64,000 bases of DNA from the NCBI GenBank assembly GCA_020912385.1, contig CP087209.1, positions 124,001 through 188,000 of the forward strand, written 5' to 3'. Shown piece by piece: positions 35,562 through 45,349 of this stretch. A program made the position numbers and the translations under genes. Under the pieces are notes generated by a model. The model saw nothing but the letters and a program-made list of their open reading frames with translations. It was not told where the DNA came from and did no database searches. This DNA comes from Neofusicoccum parvum (taxonomy: Eukaryota; Ascomycota; Dothideomycetes; Botryosphaeriales; Botryosphaeriaceae). Every line of letters starts with the position of its first letter. Positions within the stretch are counted from its first letter, which is position 1.

Positions 35562-36712
35562 ATGGAGTGGGAAAGGATCAGGGAGTCTCTACTCTCTCTC
35601 ATTTTCTCCTGCCGATGCCGCAGTACTGTTATATTCAACCAAGAGATCTTAGGTGCAAACTTGTTTTCTATTCTCGTGCTCAGTTCATCTTGTTAGTATT
35701 TTGTTGTTTTGTTTTAATAGATATTTCTTGCTTTTGCGATGTTTTCTTTGGTCACTGTTTCTTCTTGACCGACAAATTTGCGTCTTCCAAGAAGATATTT
35801 TATCTGTGTTACGAACCCGGTGTAGTAAATGCAATTCTTTATAACAAGCTTAGAGTAAGGAAGCTCTACTGATCCATCTAGGATTCAGTTTCTCAATGTG
35901 TTATGTGAAGAATACGCGATAGCAATTCGTGCCCTCTTAGAAGTTAGAACTCAACATTCAAAGTTTCCGTCATGGTATCTCTCCAACCTGAAAACCTAAC
36001 TGACAGTCACATTCAAAACTCCTTACATACAGCAGTTCTATTTTAAAATCATATTCGTCTAAATAATGATTGAAGCTGAAACGAACACTCTGATATCATC
36101 GGCTTAGAAATCTCCGGGTGTTCATACGCTGGCGACTTGCCCGAAGTCAGAAAGCGATACGTTAGACGATCGATCATGTTGGTCTCGGTTACCCACTTGG
36201 CACCGTTGTCGAATGAAGTCCGAGCCAAGAATTCATGTCTTTCGTCCAACAATGGCTTTTCGTAGCCGAAAAAAGGGCTACGGCCTGGTGGGTAGTAGTG
36301 TTGGTTTTGCGTCTCCACCCTCCGACATTGTACAATTCCAACATACGAGCCAAGGGATGCTGAGGTTGGCGAGGTGGAACGATTCATATGTGGCCCGCCT
36401 TAACCCTCGTTTTCATATCGTGTTGGGAAGCACAAGCGATTCCATCAGGATGCGCCTACAATCCTGAGCGCTAAAATAGGTCATTTCGAAAAGCATACAA
36501 CAAACACCGTATTTAGAAGCCATTCTAAGTTAAGATCGGCTGCACAGTCGAACGTCGACTTAAATACAAAGCGAAGAAGGCAAAAAGACACAACTCACAG
36601 CATCACTCATTATTCTACGCACTCATCACTCACTATTCAACATTCTCACCGCTCGTTGCACCAAATCACCTATCATTTTTGAAACCAGACCGTTCATTAA
36701 ATTACATTCACT
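35562..36712. other. Intergenic, no supported gene
   Basis: 1.15 kb, AT-rich at its left end. A 112-residue minus-strand frame (36049-36387) has no recognised domain and no introns or context that support it. The last 150 bases before 36713 are CA-rich leader sequence. Confidence 0.5.
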
Positions 36713-38012
36713 ATGCGCTTCAACGTCAGCGATGTTTTGCTCGGCTTGGTTGCTCTCAGCAGCCTACCTGCAAGCTCAGGCAGAGCAATTCCCAATTCTT
36801 CGCCTGGCGCGGTTGAATGTGAGATGCAGCCCACGATATGGCTGAAGCATCAATTCATGAAAAGAAAACTGACTGAAGGTACTAGTGTACAACTACGACA
36901 GCAACTACTACGTTCCACGAGCCATCGTTCGCGTCGGCGGCGGCGGGAAGAGCGGTGGCGGCAAAAGCGAGACCACCACCACTGGCGGCTCAGGAGATAA
37001 GACTACCACTGGTGGGGATAGATCCAGCGATGGCCAAACCACCCGTATCGGAGCGGGCGACAGTGGCGATTCCTCGAGTGGCTCCAACAGCAATGTCCAC
37101 ATTGGAGACCCAGACATCTACTGCAGAGGCACCGGTTGTGGTTCCTCAGGAGAGACCTCGTCATCCTCAACGCTCACGAGTGCTGAGAAGAAGGTCCTGG
37201 GTGACCGCGGCACTAAAGGAATTAACCTGGTGGCCAACCCGAGCAAGGGCAGTGTGGATTACAGCCAGCGTATGGGCAACTACAAGTTCAAGGAGGAAGA
37301 ATTCCAGGAGAGCATCGATGAGACGATTCCAGCCATGGGTCTTGACAAGTCGTACGGTTTCAGCACCACGGAAGACGGCTGGAAGACCTGGGAGGTGAAG
37401 TCCACCAATAACAACCTCGAGCCTATCGTCGAAATGAGCTTTGGTAGGAGCAAGGCCGCGGACGGCAAGGAGTATCTTGCATTTGTTGCCCACCAACGGT
37501 ACTCTGAGCGTGATGGCAACAGGTTCCAACTCACCAAGACTGGCGACAACGTGAAGAACGGCGACAAGAATGTGGAGCAGCCGGATAAGGACACAAAGGC
37601 TATCCCTGTTTCTCAGCTTACATATGAGGCTGCTGCGGTATGCTTCAAAGCCCCCGAATGCGGTTCGAACTTGCGTGCTGATAAAAGGTCTCAATAGAAA
37701 TCCGGACAACTTACTCCTGCTGAAAAAATCTTTTTGATCTCGGAGAACGTCGCGAACCCGGAAGCTAAGAAGGCTATCGTCGACGCGCACACAGCTTTGG
37801 GTGTCAAGGACGGCGACTCTCACGTTTGGAAGATGGATGCTACTGGTGTTGAGGGCACCCATGCCAAAATCCTTGCTGGTACGGACAACAACTACTCGTA
37901 CGAGAATACGGCCGGCCGTAACCCGGATTTTTTCGGCAAGTACACTTTGGTTAGCATTGAGACTTACAACAACCCACCTATGATGAAGATGGAGCTTGAT
38001 CTTAAGAAGTAA
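36713..38012 (+). CDS. Secreted Gly/Ser/Thr-rich protein of unknown function
   Basis: 390 residues, exons 36713-36818, 36886-37637 and 37698-38012. Signal peptide (VLLGLVALSSLPASSG) in exon 1; the first intron (GTGAGA...ACTAG) is needed to leave it in frame. A low-complexity Gly/Ser/Thr/Lys segment follows (VGGGGKSGGGKSETTTTGGS and on), then a globular charged domain (FQESIDETIPAMGLDKSYGF, EMSFGRSKAADGKEYLAFVA) continuing through exon 3 (LTPAEKIFLISENVANPEAK, SHVWKMDATGVEGTHAKIL). One Cys pair only. No family recognised. Its place between another secreted protein and a transposable element is typical of candidate effector or lineage-specific secretome genes; that is inference. Confidence 0.75.
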
Positions 38013-38253
38013 ATCATTCTACTTGTAGCGTACTAGATTAGACTGTCACCACCCGGAAGTTCGTATTTTGGAAGAGAAAGAATAGTGGGTTTGTGTATTT
38101 TTTAGGTCTTTCATTCGTTTTTTATAATTTATTTATATTTAAAGTATGGATTAGAAGGGGGTTAAAGGGCCAGGCGGGAGATCATTTACTTGACGCTGAT
38201 CTGATGCAGAAAGACCTGGTATATATTGTCTTGTTTACTTTCTGTGCTGTTGG
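38013..38253. other. 3' flank of the secreted gene up to the MITE
   Basis: AT-rich 3' untranslated region and spacer, ending at the target-site duplication of the element at 38262. Confidence 0.4.
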
Positions 38254-38261
38254 CAATACAT

Positions 38262-38762
38262 CAGGGCTCTGAATTGGCAAGCGGATTCAAGCGCTTGATC
38301 AAGCGCTTGATATTCAAGCGGGCTTCAAAGCCCGCTTGGTGGTTAGTAAGCAACCAAGCGCTTGGCTTGCCAAGCGGGCTCTAAGACCTGCTTAGTAAAA
38401 TACCCGCTTGAAGTACAAGCGGACACCAAGCGGTAGTGAAGAGTCTTTATTTTAAGTAATTCTAGCTAAGAGGACGTCTATAATAGTAAATATTAAGCCC
38501 GCTTGGCTAGAATAGTCGTATACGTTGCGTTAGAATTATAATATAAATCCGTAGCTAGAGGAGTATTTCGCTTATATAGCCGTAAATAGAACGAGCTAAA
38601 CCTAAATAGGGAATCAAGCGGAAATGGAACGCATATTGCACATGCTTGCCAAGCGGGCCTGAAAAATGGGCTTGATCAATCAATCGCCTTTTGAGGCCTC
38701 TGCTTGGCAAGCGGGTTTTGAGACCCGCTTGGCTTGTCTGTGCTTGCCAATTCAAAGCCCTG
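38262..38762. mobile_element. Complete hAT-type MITE with 8-bp target duplication
   Basis: 501 bp with inverted termini: left CAGGGCTCTGAATTGGCAAG, right (read inward) CAGGGCTTTGAATTGGCAAG, one mismatch in 20. Flanked by identical CAATACAT at 38254-38261 and 38763-38770. The CAGGG terminus and 8-bp duplication are classic for the hAT superfamily. No transposase; inside, more than a dozen CAAGCG/CGCTTG words on both strands near the ends, as hAT transposase-binding sites are arranged. A truncated relative is at 22860. Confidence 0.92.
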
Positions 38763-38770
38763 CAATACAT

Positions 38771-39940
38771 TCAACGTGAAATGTTCCAAGAAGGCAGCTG
38801 CTAATCAACTCACTTACTCATAGAGTTCCAAAGCTGTCCAGCTTTCGAGTACCCGCATTGAAGCACGTACAGCTGGTGACGGACGCACGTGTAACGTTCC
38901 ATTGGTGTTTAAAATTTTCCTCCTGGCAACATATGGAGTGTGTACTCAGCTGGTACACTCGTTTTTGATCCACTAACAGAAAGAAAGGCAAGCGGCCATG
39001 ATCGTGATACTATGAAATTAATGACAAAACTTCTTGATGAGATCCCCCAAACCAGTGCTGTGTTTCCTCCCGGTACGGAGTTTGATGATTGGAGCGCCTC
39101 GGCTGGCGCGTTTGAGTTTAGGTACGTGCTTTTCGTGAGATCTGACGTTCGCATGCTCTAACATCACCTGTCTTTGTTTTTAGCTGCCGGATGATCCGAG
39201 TGGCCCAGACCTTACTTCGGATATGGCACATGAATGTTTGGGCAGCCGAGGTTTGAATATGAGTTCCAATTAGCCCTGGAGATGCCCCCACGAATTTTAG
39301 TGTGCGGAGAGCGTAGCGATGCACCTCGTGAGGGTACATAAGCCTTGTTTCAGTCAGGCAAAATTGGGGGCAGGCGTTCGACCAAAACACTCTAACAAGT
39401 AATTTTAGGGGATTGGGGATATGGAGCTACATGACGGGTTGGAGGGCACCTTACAGATGGACTGGGATGGTCTGGTGCCGGGGCGCCTGCCGCTGTCCCC
39501 GGTTTCTTGTCAACAAGCTACGAGCAGATCATGACGATCTCCCGTATCTCTCCATATTCCTGTTATGTTCGTGGTAGTGATCTCTCATGATTGGCCGGAT
39601 GGATTCCATTTGATTATTGCTCCTTTTAGAATCATGCACTTTGGAATTTCCAACACTTACAACCGAAGGATCGCTTCTCTCACTTAGTCTCAACATGCAC
39701 TGCAAGCAATATCATTATTCATTCAAATAACTCCATCGAGGTATCAGTATATCGAAAGAACACTGGCTCTTGTCAATAAGTGTAGATGAACGACAGCACG
39801 GTCAACATTTCTCTTTACTGCACACCATTTTATTGAAGAATAGCTATTTCTAAAAAGTTGCAACGCCTCTTCTCATCAATTCCATCTAATGTTCACCGAC
39901 AATTAACCTACACGAAACTCCATATTTACTCAAAATCCTT
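38771..39940. other. Intergenic with one uncertain exon pair
   Basis: 1.2 kb. A plus-strand frame at about 38911-39121, joined by a plausible intron (GTACGT...TTTTTAG) to 39184-39258, reads SAGTLVFDPLTERKASGHDR and PQTSAVFPPGTEFDDW, but has no ATG at its start and no recognised family. It may be a decayed gene. The rest is AT-rich with no gene seen. Confidence 0.3.
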
Positions 39941-40741
39941 TTAAGCACCGACCTTATTCTCCATCTCAACTGCCCTCTCCCCCTCACCTTCCTTCTTAAC
40001 CTTCTTCAACGTCAGGCCCACGCCCTCAAAAATAATAACGATAACCAACTCCATCACGAAGGCCATGCCAAACAACACCCACACATTGCCAGTCACCGGA
40101 TTAAACGCCGTCGTCCTGTGAAACACGCTCACACCGGTATACACAATCCGCACCAACAAAAACGGCGCCGTCACCGCCACCGCCACCAACAACCTCTTCT
40201 CACCCGCCTCCGCATACCCGACACTCGGCCACACCAGCACCGCAACGCCGACGATGCACGCAAACGACGCGATAAACAGCGCAACCGCAACCTTCGTAAT
40301 CGTCGGGGCCACCAGCGCGCCACCATCCCCCACCGCATTGCCAGCCTGCACGCCGCCGCCGATGGCCAGGCCCAGGCCGACGGTGTTGAGCAGCTGGACG
40401 AGGCGCACGTGGCGGGGGGTGACGAGGGTTTCGCGCGTCTTGTTGATGCTGGCGATGACGCGCGACAGGAAGCCCAGCGAGACCAGCTCGAGCGGCGACA
40501 GCGCGATGCCGAGGAGGACCCACTCGCCGATGTAGAGCGAGAGGTTGGCCGGGTGCGCGATGGTGGCCAGCTGGAAGGACGCGGCGAGCAGCCGGGCCAG
40601 CGCGAAGCTGAGGAGGAAGCGCCAGCCGGAGGAGCGGCCGAGGCCGTGGCGGATGGTGAGGAAGATGGCGACGAGGAGGATGGGGGTGTAGAGGATGATG
40701 AGGGCGATGGAGATGCCCGAGCGAGCGGTGAGGTGGGTCAT
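39941..40741 (-). CDS. Seven-helix membrane protein, DUF7702-like
   Basis: 266 residues, single exon, about seven hydrophobic helices: SIALIILYTPILLVAIFLTI, WRFLLSFALARLLAASFQLA, IGEWVLLGIALSPLELVSLG, LVQLLNTVGLGLAIGG, VAVALFIASFACIVGVAVLV, RLLVAVAVTAPFLLVRIVYT and VWVLFGMAFVMELVIVIIFE, with a charged cytosolic tail. This matches a common fungal integral membrane family of unknown function (DUF7702). It is related to, and divergent from, the gene at 41448-42299: both share a YTP motif in helix 1, the P-x-L-L-V-R-x-V-Y helix 6 and an N-V-x-L-F helix 7. Start taken at MTHLTARSG, which removes an upstream extension lacking helices. Confidence 0.8.
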   Translation of the reverse strand: MTHLTARSGISIALIILYTPILLVAIFLTIRHGLGRSSGWRFLLSFALARLLAASFQLATIAHPANLSLYIGEWVLLGIALSPLELVSLGFLSRVIASINKTRETLVTPRHVRLVQLLNTVGLGLAIGGGVQAGNAVGDGGALVAPTITKVAVALFIASFACIVGVAVLVWPSVGYAEAGEKRLLVAVAVTAPFLLVRIVYTGVSVFHRTTAFNPVTGNVWVLFGMAFVMELVIVIIFEGVGLTLKKVKKEGEGERAVEMENKVGA

Positions 40742-41265
40742 GGCGGGGGATTCTTTGGTGGGGTTGCGTCGATGGGGCCGAGCTGGGGTTTGGGGGCGGA
40801 GAGGGTTGGGGGCCGCCGAGAGGAGGGGATGCCCGTTTGAGGTGGATGGGACCGGGGAGGGTGGTTGGAGAGGTAGGACTCGCTGCGGTGCGCAGTTGTA
40901 GGAAGCTTGGTGATGCTTGTGCTGATGCTGGGCCAGCTTGGCAGGGAGGCCAGCAATATATACACGCTGGCTGACAGCGATCCTGCGCGGCTGTGTGGCG
41001 CGCATCCTGTTGGAGCCATTTCGCTTCCGGGGACGAGTGACTGGCTGCGCCTCTCACGAAGGAGCGAAGAGGTGGAGTTGGAAGCGTGCAGCTTCGCCAA
41101 CGCCGAAATCTCGCACAGCTAGACCGATGCGGTTAGCAATGCGAGCTGGGTTCCCGCTTCGGGCTAGCCCCGCTCAGCCTCGCTCAGCGGCATCTCGCTG
41201 TCGACGAGTCTTTTATATCGACCATCTCCGGTACGCAGACCTCATCATACCCCTCTAGTGTTGAG

Positions 41266-41412
41266 CTTCCAGGCCAGCCACAATCACCAATCGTCATATC
41301 GAAACCGCGCCTTCCAGGCCAGCCACAAATCGTCATATCAAAACCGCGCCTTCGAGACTTGCCACAATCGCAAATCGTCACACCAAACCCGCGCCGTCCA
41401 GGCAACCACAAC
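41266..41412. repeat. Tandem repeat of about 45 bp in the 5' leader
   Basis: Units at 41266-41310 (45 bp), 41311-41349 (39 bp, internal deletion) and 41350-41394 (45 bp), then a partial unit. Each contains a GCCACAA...ATCGTCA...AAACCGCGC framework. Lies within 200 bases of the start codon at 41448, so it is likely transcribed or promoter-proximal. Confidence 0.8.
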
Positions 41413-41429
41413 ACTTCCTTTTCCTCCTC

Positions 41430-41446
41430 AAAAAAAAAAAAAAAAA
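41430..41446 (+). repeat. A17 homopolymer one base before the start codon
   Basis: Seventeen A, then C, then ATG. Poly(A) leaders in yeast and fungi bind Pab1 and can change initiation; here length variation would alter only the leader. Confidence 0.85.
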
Positions 41447-41447
41447 C

Positions 41448-42299
41448 ATGGAGTACCGCAACATCGTCGCCATCCTCACCCTCATCTTCTACACGCCCTT
41501 CCTCCTCCTCTCCGCCCTCCTCATCCACCGCCACGGCTTCCGCCAAAGCTGGACGACCTGGTTCGTGCTCGCCACCTTCGCGCTCTCGCGGCTAGCCTGG
41601 GCGTCGCTGCAGCTAGCCACGCTGCGCGTCGCAGCCGCGACGCTCGCCGCCGACGCGCTGTCGCCGCTGCTCTTCTGCGCGCTCGGCCTGGTGGCGCGGC
41701 TGCGCGGCGTGCTGGCGCGCGTCGTCGGCGTGCCGGTCGACGACGTCAAGCCGCCGCCCCGCCTGCTGGGCCTGCTCGACCTGGTGGTCACGGCCGCGTT
41801 TATCTGCGCGAGCGTCGGGTATAGGGGGCTGAGCTCGGAGGATGTGCGCGAGGGGATGAGCGAGAGTCCGGAGGTTATTCAGGCGGCGGCGTATCTGTAT
41901 ATCGTGGCGCTCGCGGGGATTGTGGGCGCGGCGGGGGTTGTGGGGGTTATGGGGGTGTTGTATAGGCGCGAGATGCCGGAGGATGAGGGAAGGGCGCTGT
42001 GGGTGTTGTTGGGGAGCTTGCCGTTGCTCGTGGTGAGGACGGTGTATTTTGCGGTGGATGTGTTGGGGAATGTGAGGACTTTCAGCGCCATCTACGGGAA
42101 TGTGACGCTGTTCCTGTGCATGGGGTTGGTGGTGGAGGCGGTGGTTGCGAGCAGTTATTTGGGGGTGGGGTTCACATTGAGGGTTGTGTCGAAGGAGGAG
42201 CTGGAGGAGCAGAAGAAGAAGGAGACGAGAGAGGGGGACGAGGAGTCGGGGAATGTGGCATTGTGGGATAGGGCGAGGACACGGCTGGGCTCGTCGTAA
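41448..42299 (+). CDS. Seven-helix membrane protein, DUF7702-like (paralogue of 39941-40741)
   Basis: 283 residues, single exon. Helices: IVAILTLIFYTPFLLLSALL, WFVLATFALSRLAWASLQLA, ALSPLLFCALGLVARLRGVL, LLGLLDLVVTAAFICASVGY, AAYLYIVALAGIVGAAGVVG, ALWVLLGSLPLLVVRTVYFA and NVTLFLCMGLVVEAVVASSY, then a charged tail. The order, the YTP in helix 1 and the PLLVVR.VY helix agree with the neighbour on the minus strand, so the two probably arose by inverted duplication. Function unknown. GC-rich codon use in the first half shifts to more G/T-rich in the second, as in several other genes here. Confidence 0.8.
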   Translation: MEYRNIVAILTLIFYTPFLLLSALLIHRHGFRQSWTTWFVLATFALSRLAWASLQLATLRVAAATLAADALSPLLFCALGLVARLRGVLARVVGVPVDDVKPPPRLLGLLDLVVTAAFICASVGYRGLSSEDVREGMSESPEVIQAAAYLYIVALAGIVGAAGVVGVMGVLYRREMPEDEGRALWVLLGSLPLLVVRTVYFAVDVLGNVRTFSAIYGNVTLFLCMGLVVEAVVASSYLGVGFTLRVVSKEELEEQKKKETREGDEESGNVALWDRARTRLGSS

Positions 42300-43227
42300 T
42301 GGAATAGTAGCTGGACGAATCTTATGTGTATCAGACGGAATGGCATTCTCTTTTGTTGCTGGAGTATCTGATGCTGTGATCGAACGACATTCTCTTTTGT
42401 TACTGGAGTGCGCATCTGATGCTGTGATGGAACATGTTCCGCGAAACGGTGAGCAATGCAGCGGAGAGCAATGCAGCGGAGAGCAATACAGCAGAGAGCA
42501 AAACAGCAGAGAGCAAAACAGCAGAGAGCAAAACAGCAGAGAGAAAAACAGCAGAGAGCAATACAGCAGAGACGGTCCAGCGCCGGGCTCGATGAGAGAC
42601 GTCAGTCTGCTAGGCGGCAGTTTTCAGACGCCGTGTTTGTTTAAGTGAGCGTCCGCAGCGCAGGCACTGTGCACGAGTCGCTCGCGCGTGATTGGCTCGC
42701 ACAGCAGTCCCGATTGGGGATGGGGCCAGCTGCGAGACGCTCGGGCGTTTCCAATGCGCTGCACCGCTGCAGGATCGCAAAGCATCGCTCCTCCACGCCC
42801 GTCTGGTTGGCCCCATGCGCCGCGCATCCTCCTGCTGGTTCCAGCGGCGTGGCAGCACTGCCTCAGGCTGCCGCACCACGTGACTGGCCATCGACACGCT
42901 GATGCCGGTCAGCGTCAGCACCCGCCTGCCTAGCCTCCGCCTCGCCCGCCGCCGCCGTCTTGCATCTCCGCACAGCATTCCCGTTCCGGCCACCTCTGCG
43001 ACTCCGCCAGCCCATCTCGCGATAGCATTCAGACCCGCCGCGCACCGCCGCTGCGCATCACCCGCCGCGCTCATCGACTGGCCAGGGCTTGGCCGCTCGT
43101 CCGCCGGCGTCCCCGCTGCACCGCCACGCTGCTCAGGCAGCAGCCGTGGTGTTGAGTGGCTCGCGCCCCTGATAAGCAAGCACCGCAAGCCCCGTCGGCT
43201 CGCCATTGAATCCATCTCGACGCACCC
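42300..43227. other. Intergenic with two tandem repeats
   Basis: Begins with a two-copy 45-bp duplication (42337-42429: GGCATTCTCTTTTGTTGCTG and its variant), then the 15-bp minisatellite, then 650 GC-rich bases leading to the second Zn2Cys6 gene. Frames open through the minisatellite because its unit is a multiple of three; no other coding evidence. Confidence 0.55.
42451..42570. repeat. 15-bp minisatellite, eight copies
   Basis: Eight head-to-tail units of GAGCAAWRCAGCRGA type; units 4, 5 and 6 are identical (GAGCAAAACAGCAGA). Units have no spacers, so this is not a CRISPR array. One frame would encode a five-residue Arg/Glu-Gln-Asn-Ser repeat, but without a gene around it. Confidence 0.92.
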
Positions 43228-45113
43228 ATGGTGTACTGCGGACCGCCTTCGCGGGGCTGCGAGACCTGCCGGAAGAGGAAGATTCGGGTACGTAGAGGCC
43301 CCGTCCGTGGCGAGGGTTTAAGCTCAGCCTCTGCATCCAGTGCGACCAAGTGCCGCTGCCGGACGGCTGCACGCAATGCGCGAGGGCCAAGCGGAAGTGC
43401 CCCGGCTACCGGGACCTGCAGCAGGTGCTATTCCGCAACGAGAGCGCGAAGGTGGAGAAGAAGGTGCGCTCCAGCAGCTCGGCCAGGAAAAAGCACAGCT
43501 CGTCGCCGCCCGCCGCGCCAGCAGCCCTCACGCCGGCCTCCTCTGACTCAGCATCGCCCGATGGAGAGCGCGGCGCGGACCGCAGTCTCGTGATCCGCAA
43601 GGGCAACGCCGGCCCGTCGCCGCTGAACGGCGCGCGGGCGCTGGCCGAGAGCGGTGCCGGCAGCATGCACGCGCTGGTGTCGTCGCCGGACGACCGCGCC
43701 GCCGGCTTCTTCTTCTCCAACTTCTGCAACTACGTCGTCTTCGCCAGCGGGTCGCCGCTGGCCCAGGCCGGGCTCGGCGCGGCTGACCTGTGGTCGTGCG
43801 AGATCGACGACCACCTGGACGCCAGCATGAAGGCGGTCGGCCTATATGGGTTGTACCGACACAGCCGCAACCCCAGGTTCGAGAAGATGGCGTGGCGCCG
43901 CTACCTCGACGCCATCCGCATCACCAACGAGGCACTCCGAAACCCGCAGGTGGCCACCAAGGACAGCTCGCTGCTGGCCGTCATCATCCTCGGCCTGTTC
44001 GAGAGCATCACCGGGCGCACGCGCGAGTCGCTGCTGGCGTGGGAGAACCACATCAACGGCGCGGCGGCGCTGATCAGCATGCGCGGGCGGCGCCAGCTGG
44101 AGACGGCCGTGGGGCGGCGCATGCTGATGCAGATCACGTCCAGCCTGCTGATCAGCTGCATCCAGCGCGACATCGTGTTCCCGGAGCCGGTCAAGGAGAT
44201 CATGGAGGAGGCCACCAGCGCCGGCATCGTCGACCCCAGCAACCCGCTGTATCGCCTGCGCGACATCATGATGGACGTGGCCAACTTCCGCGCGCGCTGG
44301 CGCCACCTCAAGGTGTGGGACTGCAAGGAGATCGTCGACCGGTCGCTGCAGCTGGACGCCGAGATCGTGGCGCTGCAGGCCGCGCTGCCGCCGTCGTGGC
44401 AGTTCCGCACCGTCGCCACGCCCGACGACCCGGAGATCGTGGTCAACGGCTACTACCACGTCTACCCGGGCTACTGGCAGGCGAACGTCTGGAACAGCAT
44501 GCGCACGTGCCGGCTGCTGCTGCACGGCATGATGCGCAAGGCGCTGCTCAGCGGCTTCCAGGCCACGCCGCCCGCCTTCGCCGACCGGCGCTACGCCGCC
44601 GTCTTCGCCGACTGCACCGCGACGCTGTACCAGCTGCAGGCCGACGTGCAGGCCAGCGTGCCGCAGCACATCGGGTACCTCTCCGCGGTGCGCCAGCGCG
44701 ACCGCTACGGCGGCGGCTCCCCCAAGCGCTACCCCATCACGCGGCTCGGCCTGCTCGAGTTCCCGTGGTCCGACTTCGACATGACCATCGCCGACCCGGC
44801 CGCCTGGGAGCTGGCCGGCGTGCACCTGCCCATCGTGCGCACCTACGGCTCGACCCTGCTGCTGTGGACCCTGTTCCTCGTCGGCCACCAGGACGTCACC
44901 ACCCGCCCGACCCAGGAGTGGGTCGTCGCCGTGCTGGCCCACATCGGCGAGGCCATGGGCCTGCGCCAGGCCAACGTGCTGGCCGACATCCTGCGCGACA
45001 AGATCGCCCTCGAGGATAAGGTCATGGGCGGCCGTCCCGGCCCGTTCTGGGCAGATGTGGTCGATGTGAGCATGGTGGGCGGCCCGGATACCGCGAGCAA
45101 TATCGGCGTGTGA
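43228..45113 (+). CDS. Zn2Cys6 transcription factor (Fungal_trans_2 type)
   Basis: Nuclear regulator, 610 residues, exons 43228-43287 and 43341-45113. The intron splits the zinc cluster: exon 1 ends RGCETCRKRKIR, exon 2 begins CDQVPLPDGCTQCARAKRKC, giving the six Cys in standard order and spacing. The acceptor CATCCAG at 43340 is required; the earlier AG at 43326 would break the motif. A Ser/Lys/Pro linker follows, then the DUF3468/Fungal_trans_2 domain (AGFFFSNFCNYVVF, LLAVIILGLFESITGRTRES, WENHINGAAALISMRGRRQL, FLVGHQDVT). Strongly GC-rich codon third positions. Possible targets nearby are the truncated hydrolase and the ABC transporter; no direct evidence. Confidence 0.92.
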
Positions 45114-45349
45114 GCTGTTGCGTGCGGGTTTGTTGCTGGGAGCTATGGGGTTGTGGGCAGGGCTGGGAGGAATACCCTGGAATTTGGTTGGGAAAATATC
45201 GACGAGGCGTTATAGCGACTGCATGGAGTTATCTGAGAATAGACGTTTGTGAGCGCTTTGATTACACGCATTATGAGTGGTAGGTTTACACGTCGTATAT
45301 CTCTTGGCTTTTATAGGTGACATCGAGTCTGATTGGTCGCAGTGCATGC

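Larger units (their letters stand above)
40742..41447. promoter_or_regulatory. Shared head-to-head promoter of the DUF7702-like pair
   Basis: 700 bases between two divergent related genes. Contains a tandem repeat array and a 17-A run directly before the plus-strand start codon, both listed separately. No operator recognised. Confidence 0.45.

Noticed and set aside
36049..36387. 112-residue minus-strand frame between the two secreted genes
   Set aside because: No family, no introns, no promoter evidence; kept only as a note.
42451..42570. Possible CRISPR-like array
   Set aside because: Units are contiguous 15-mers without spacers and the organism is a eukaryote; it is a minisatellite.
43842..44942. 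366-residue minus-strand frame and a 409-residue plus frame at 43790
   Set aside because: Shadows caused by very GC-rich codons of the Zn2Cys6 gene; composition is Arg/His/Ala/Pro-like noise.
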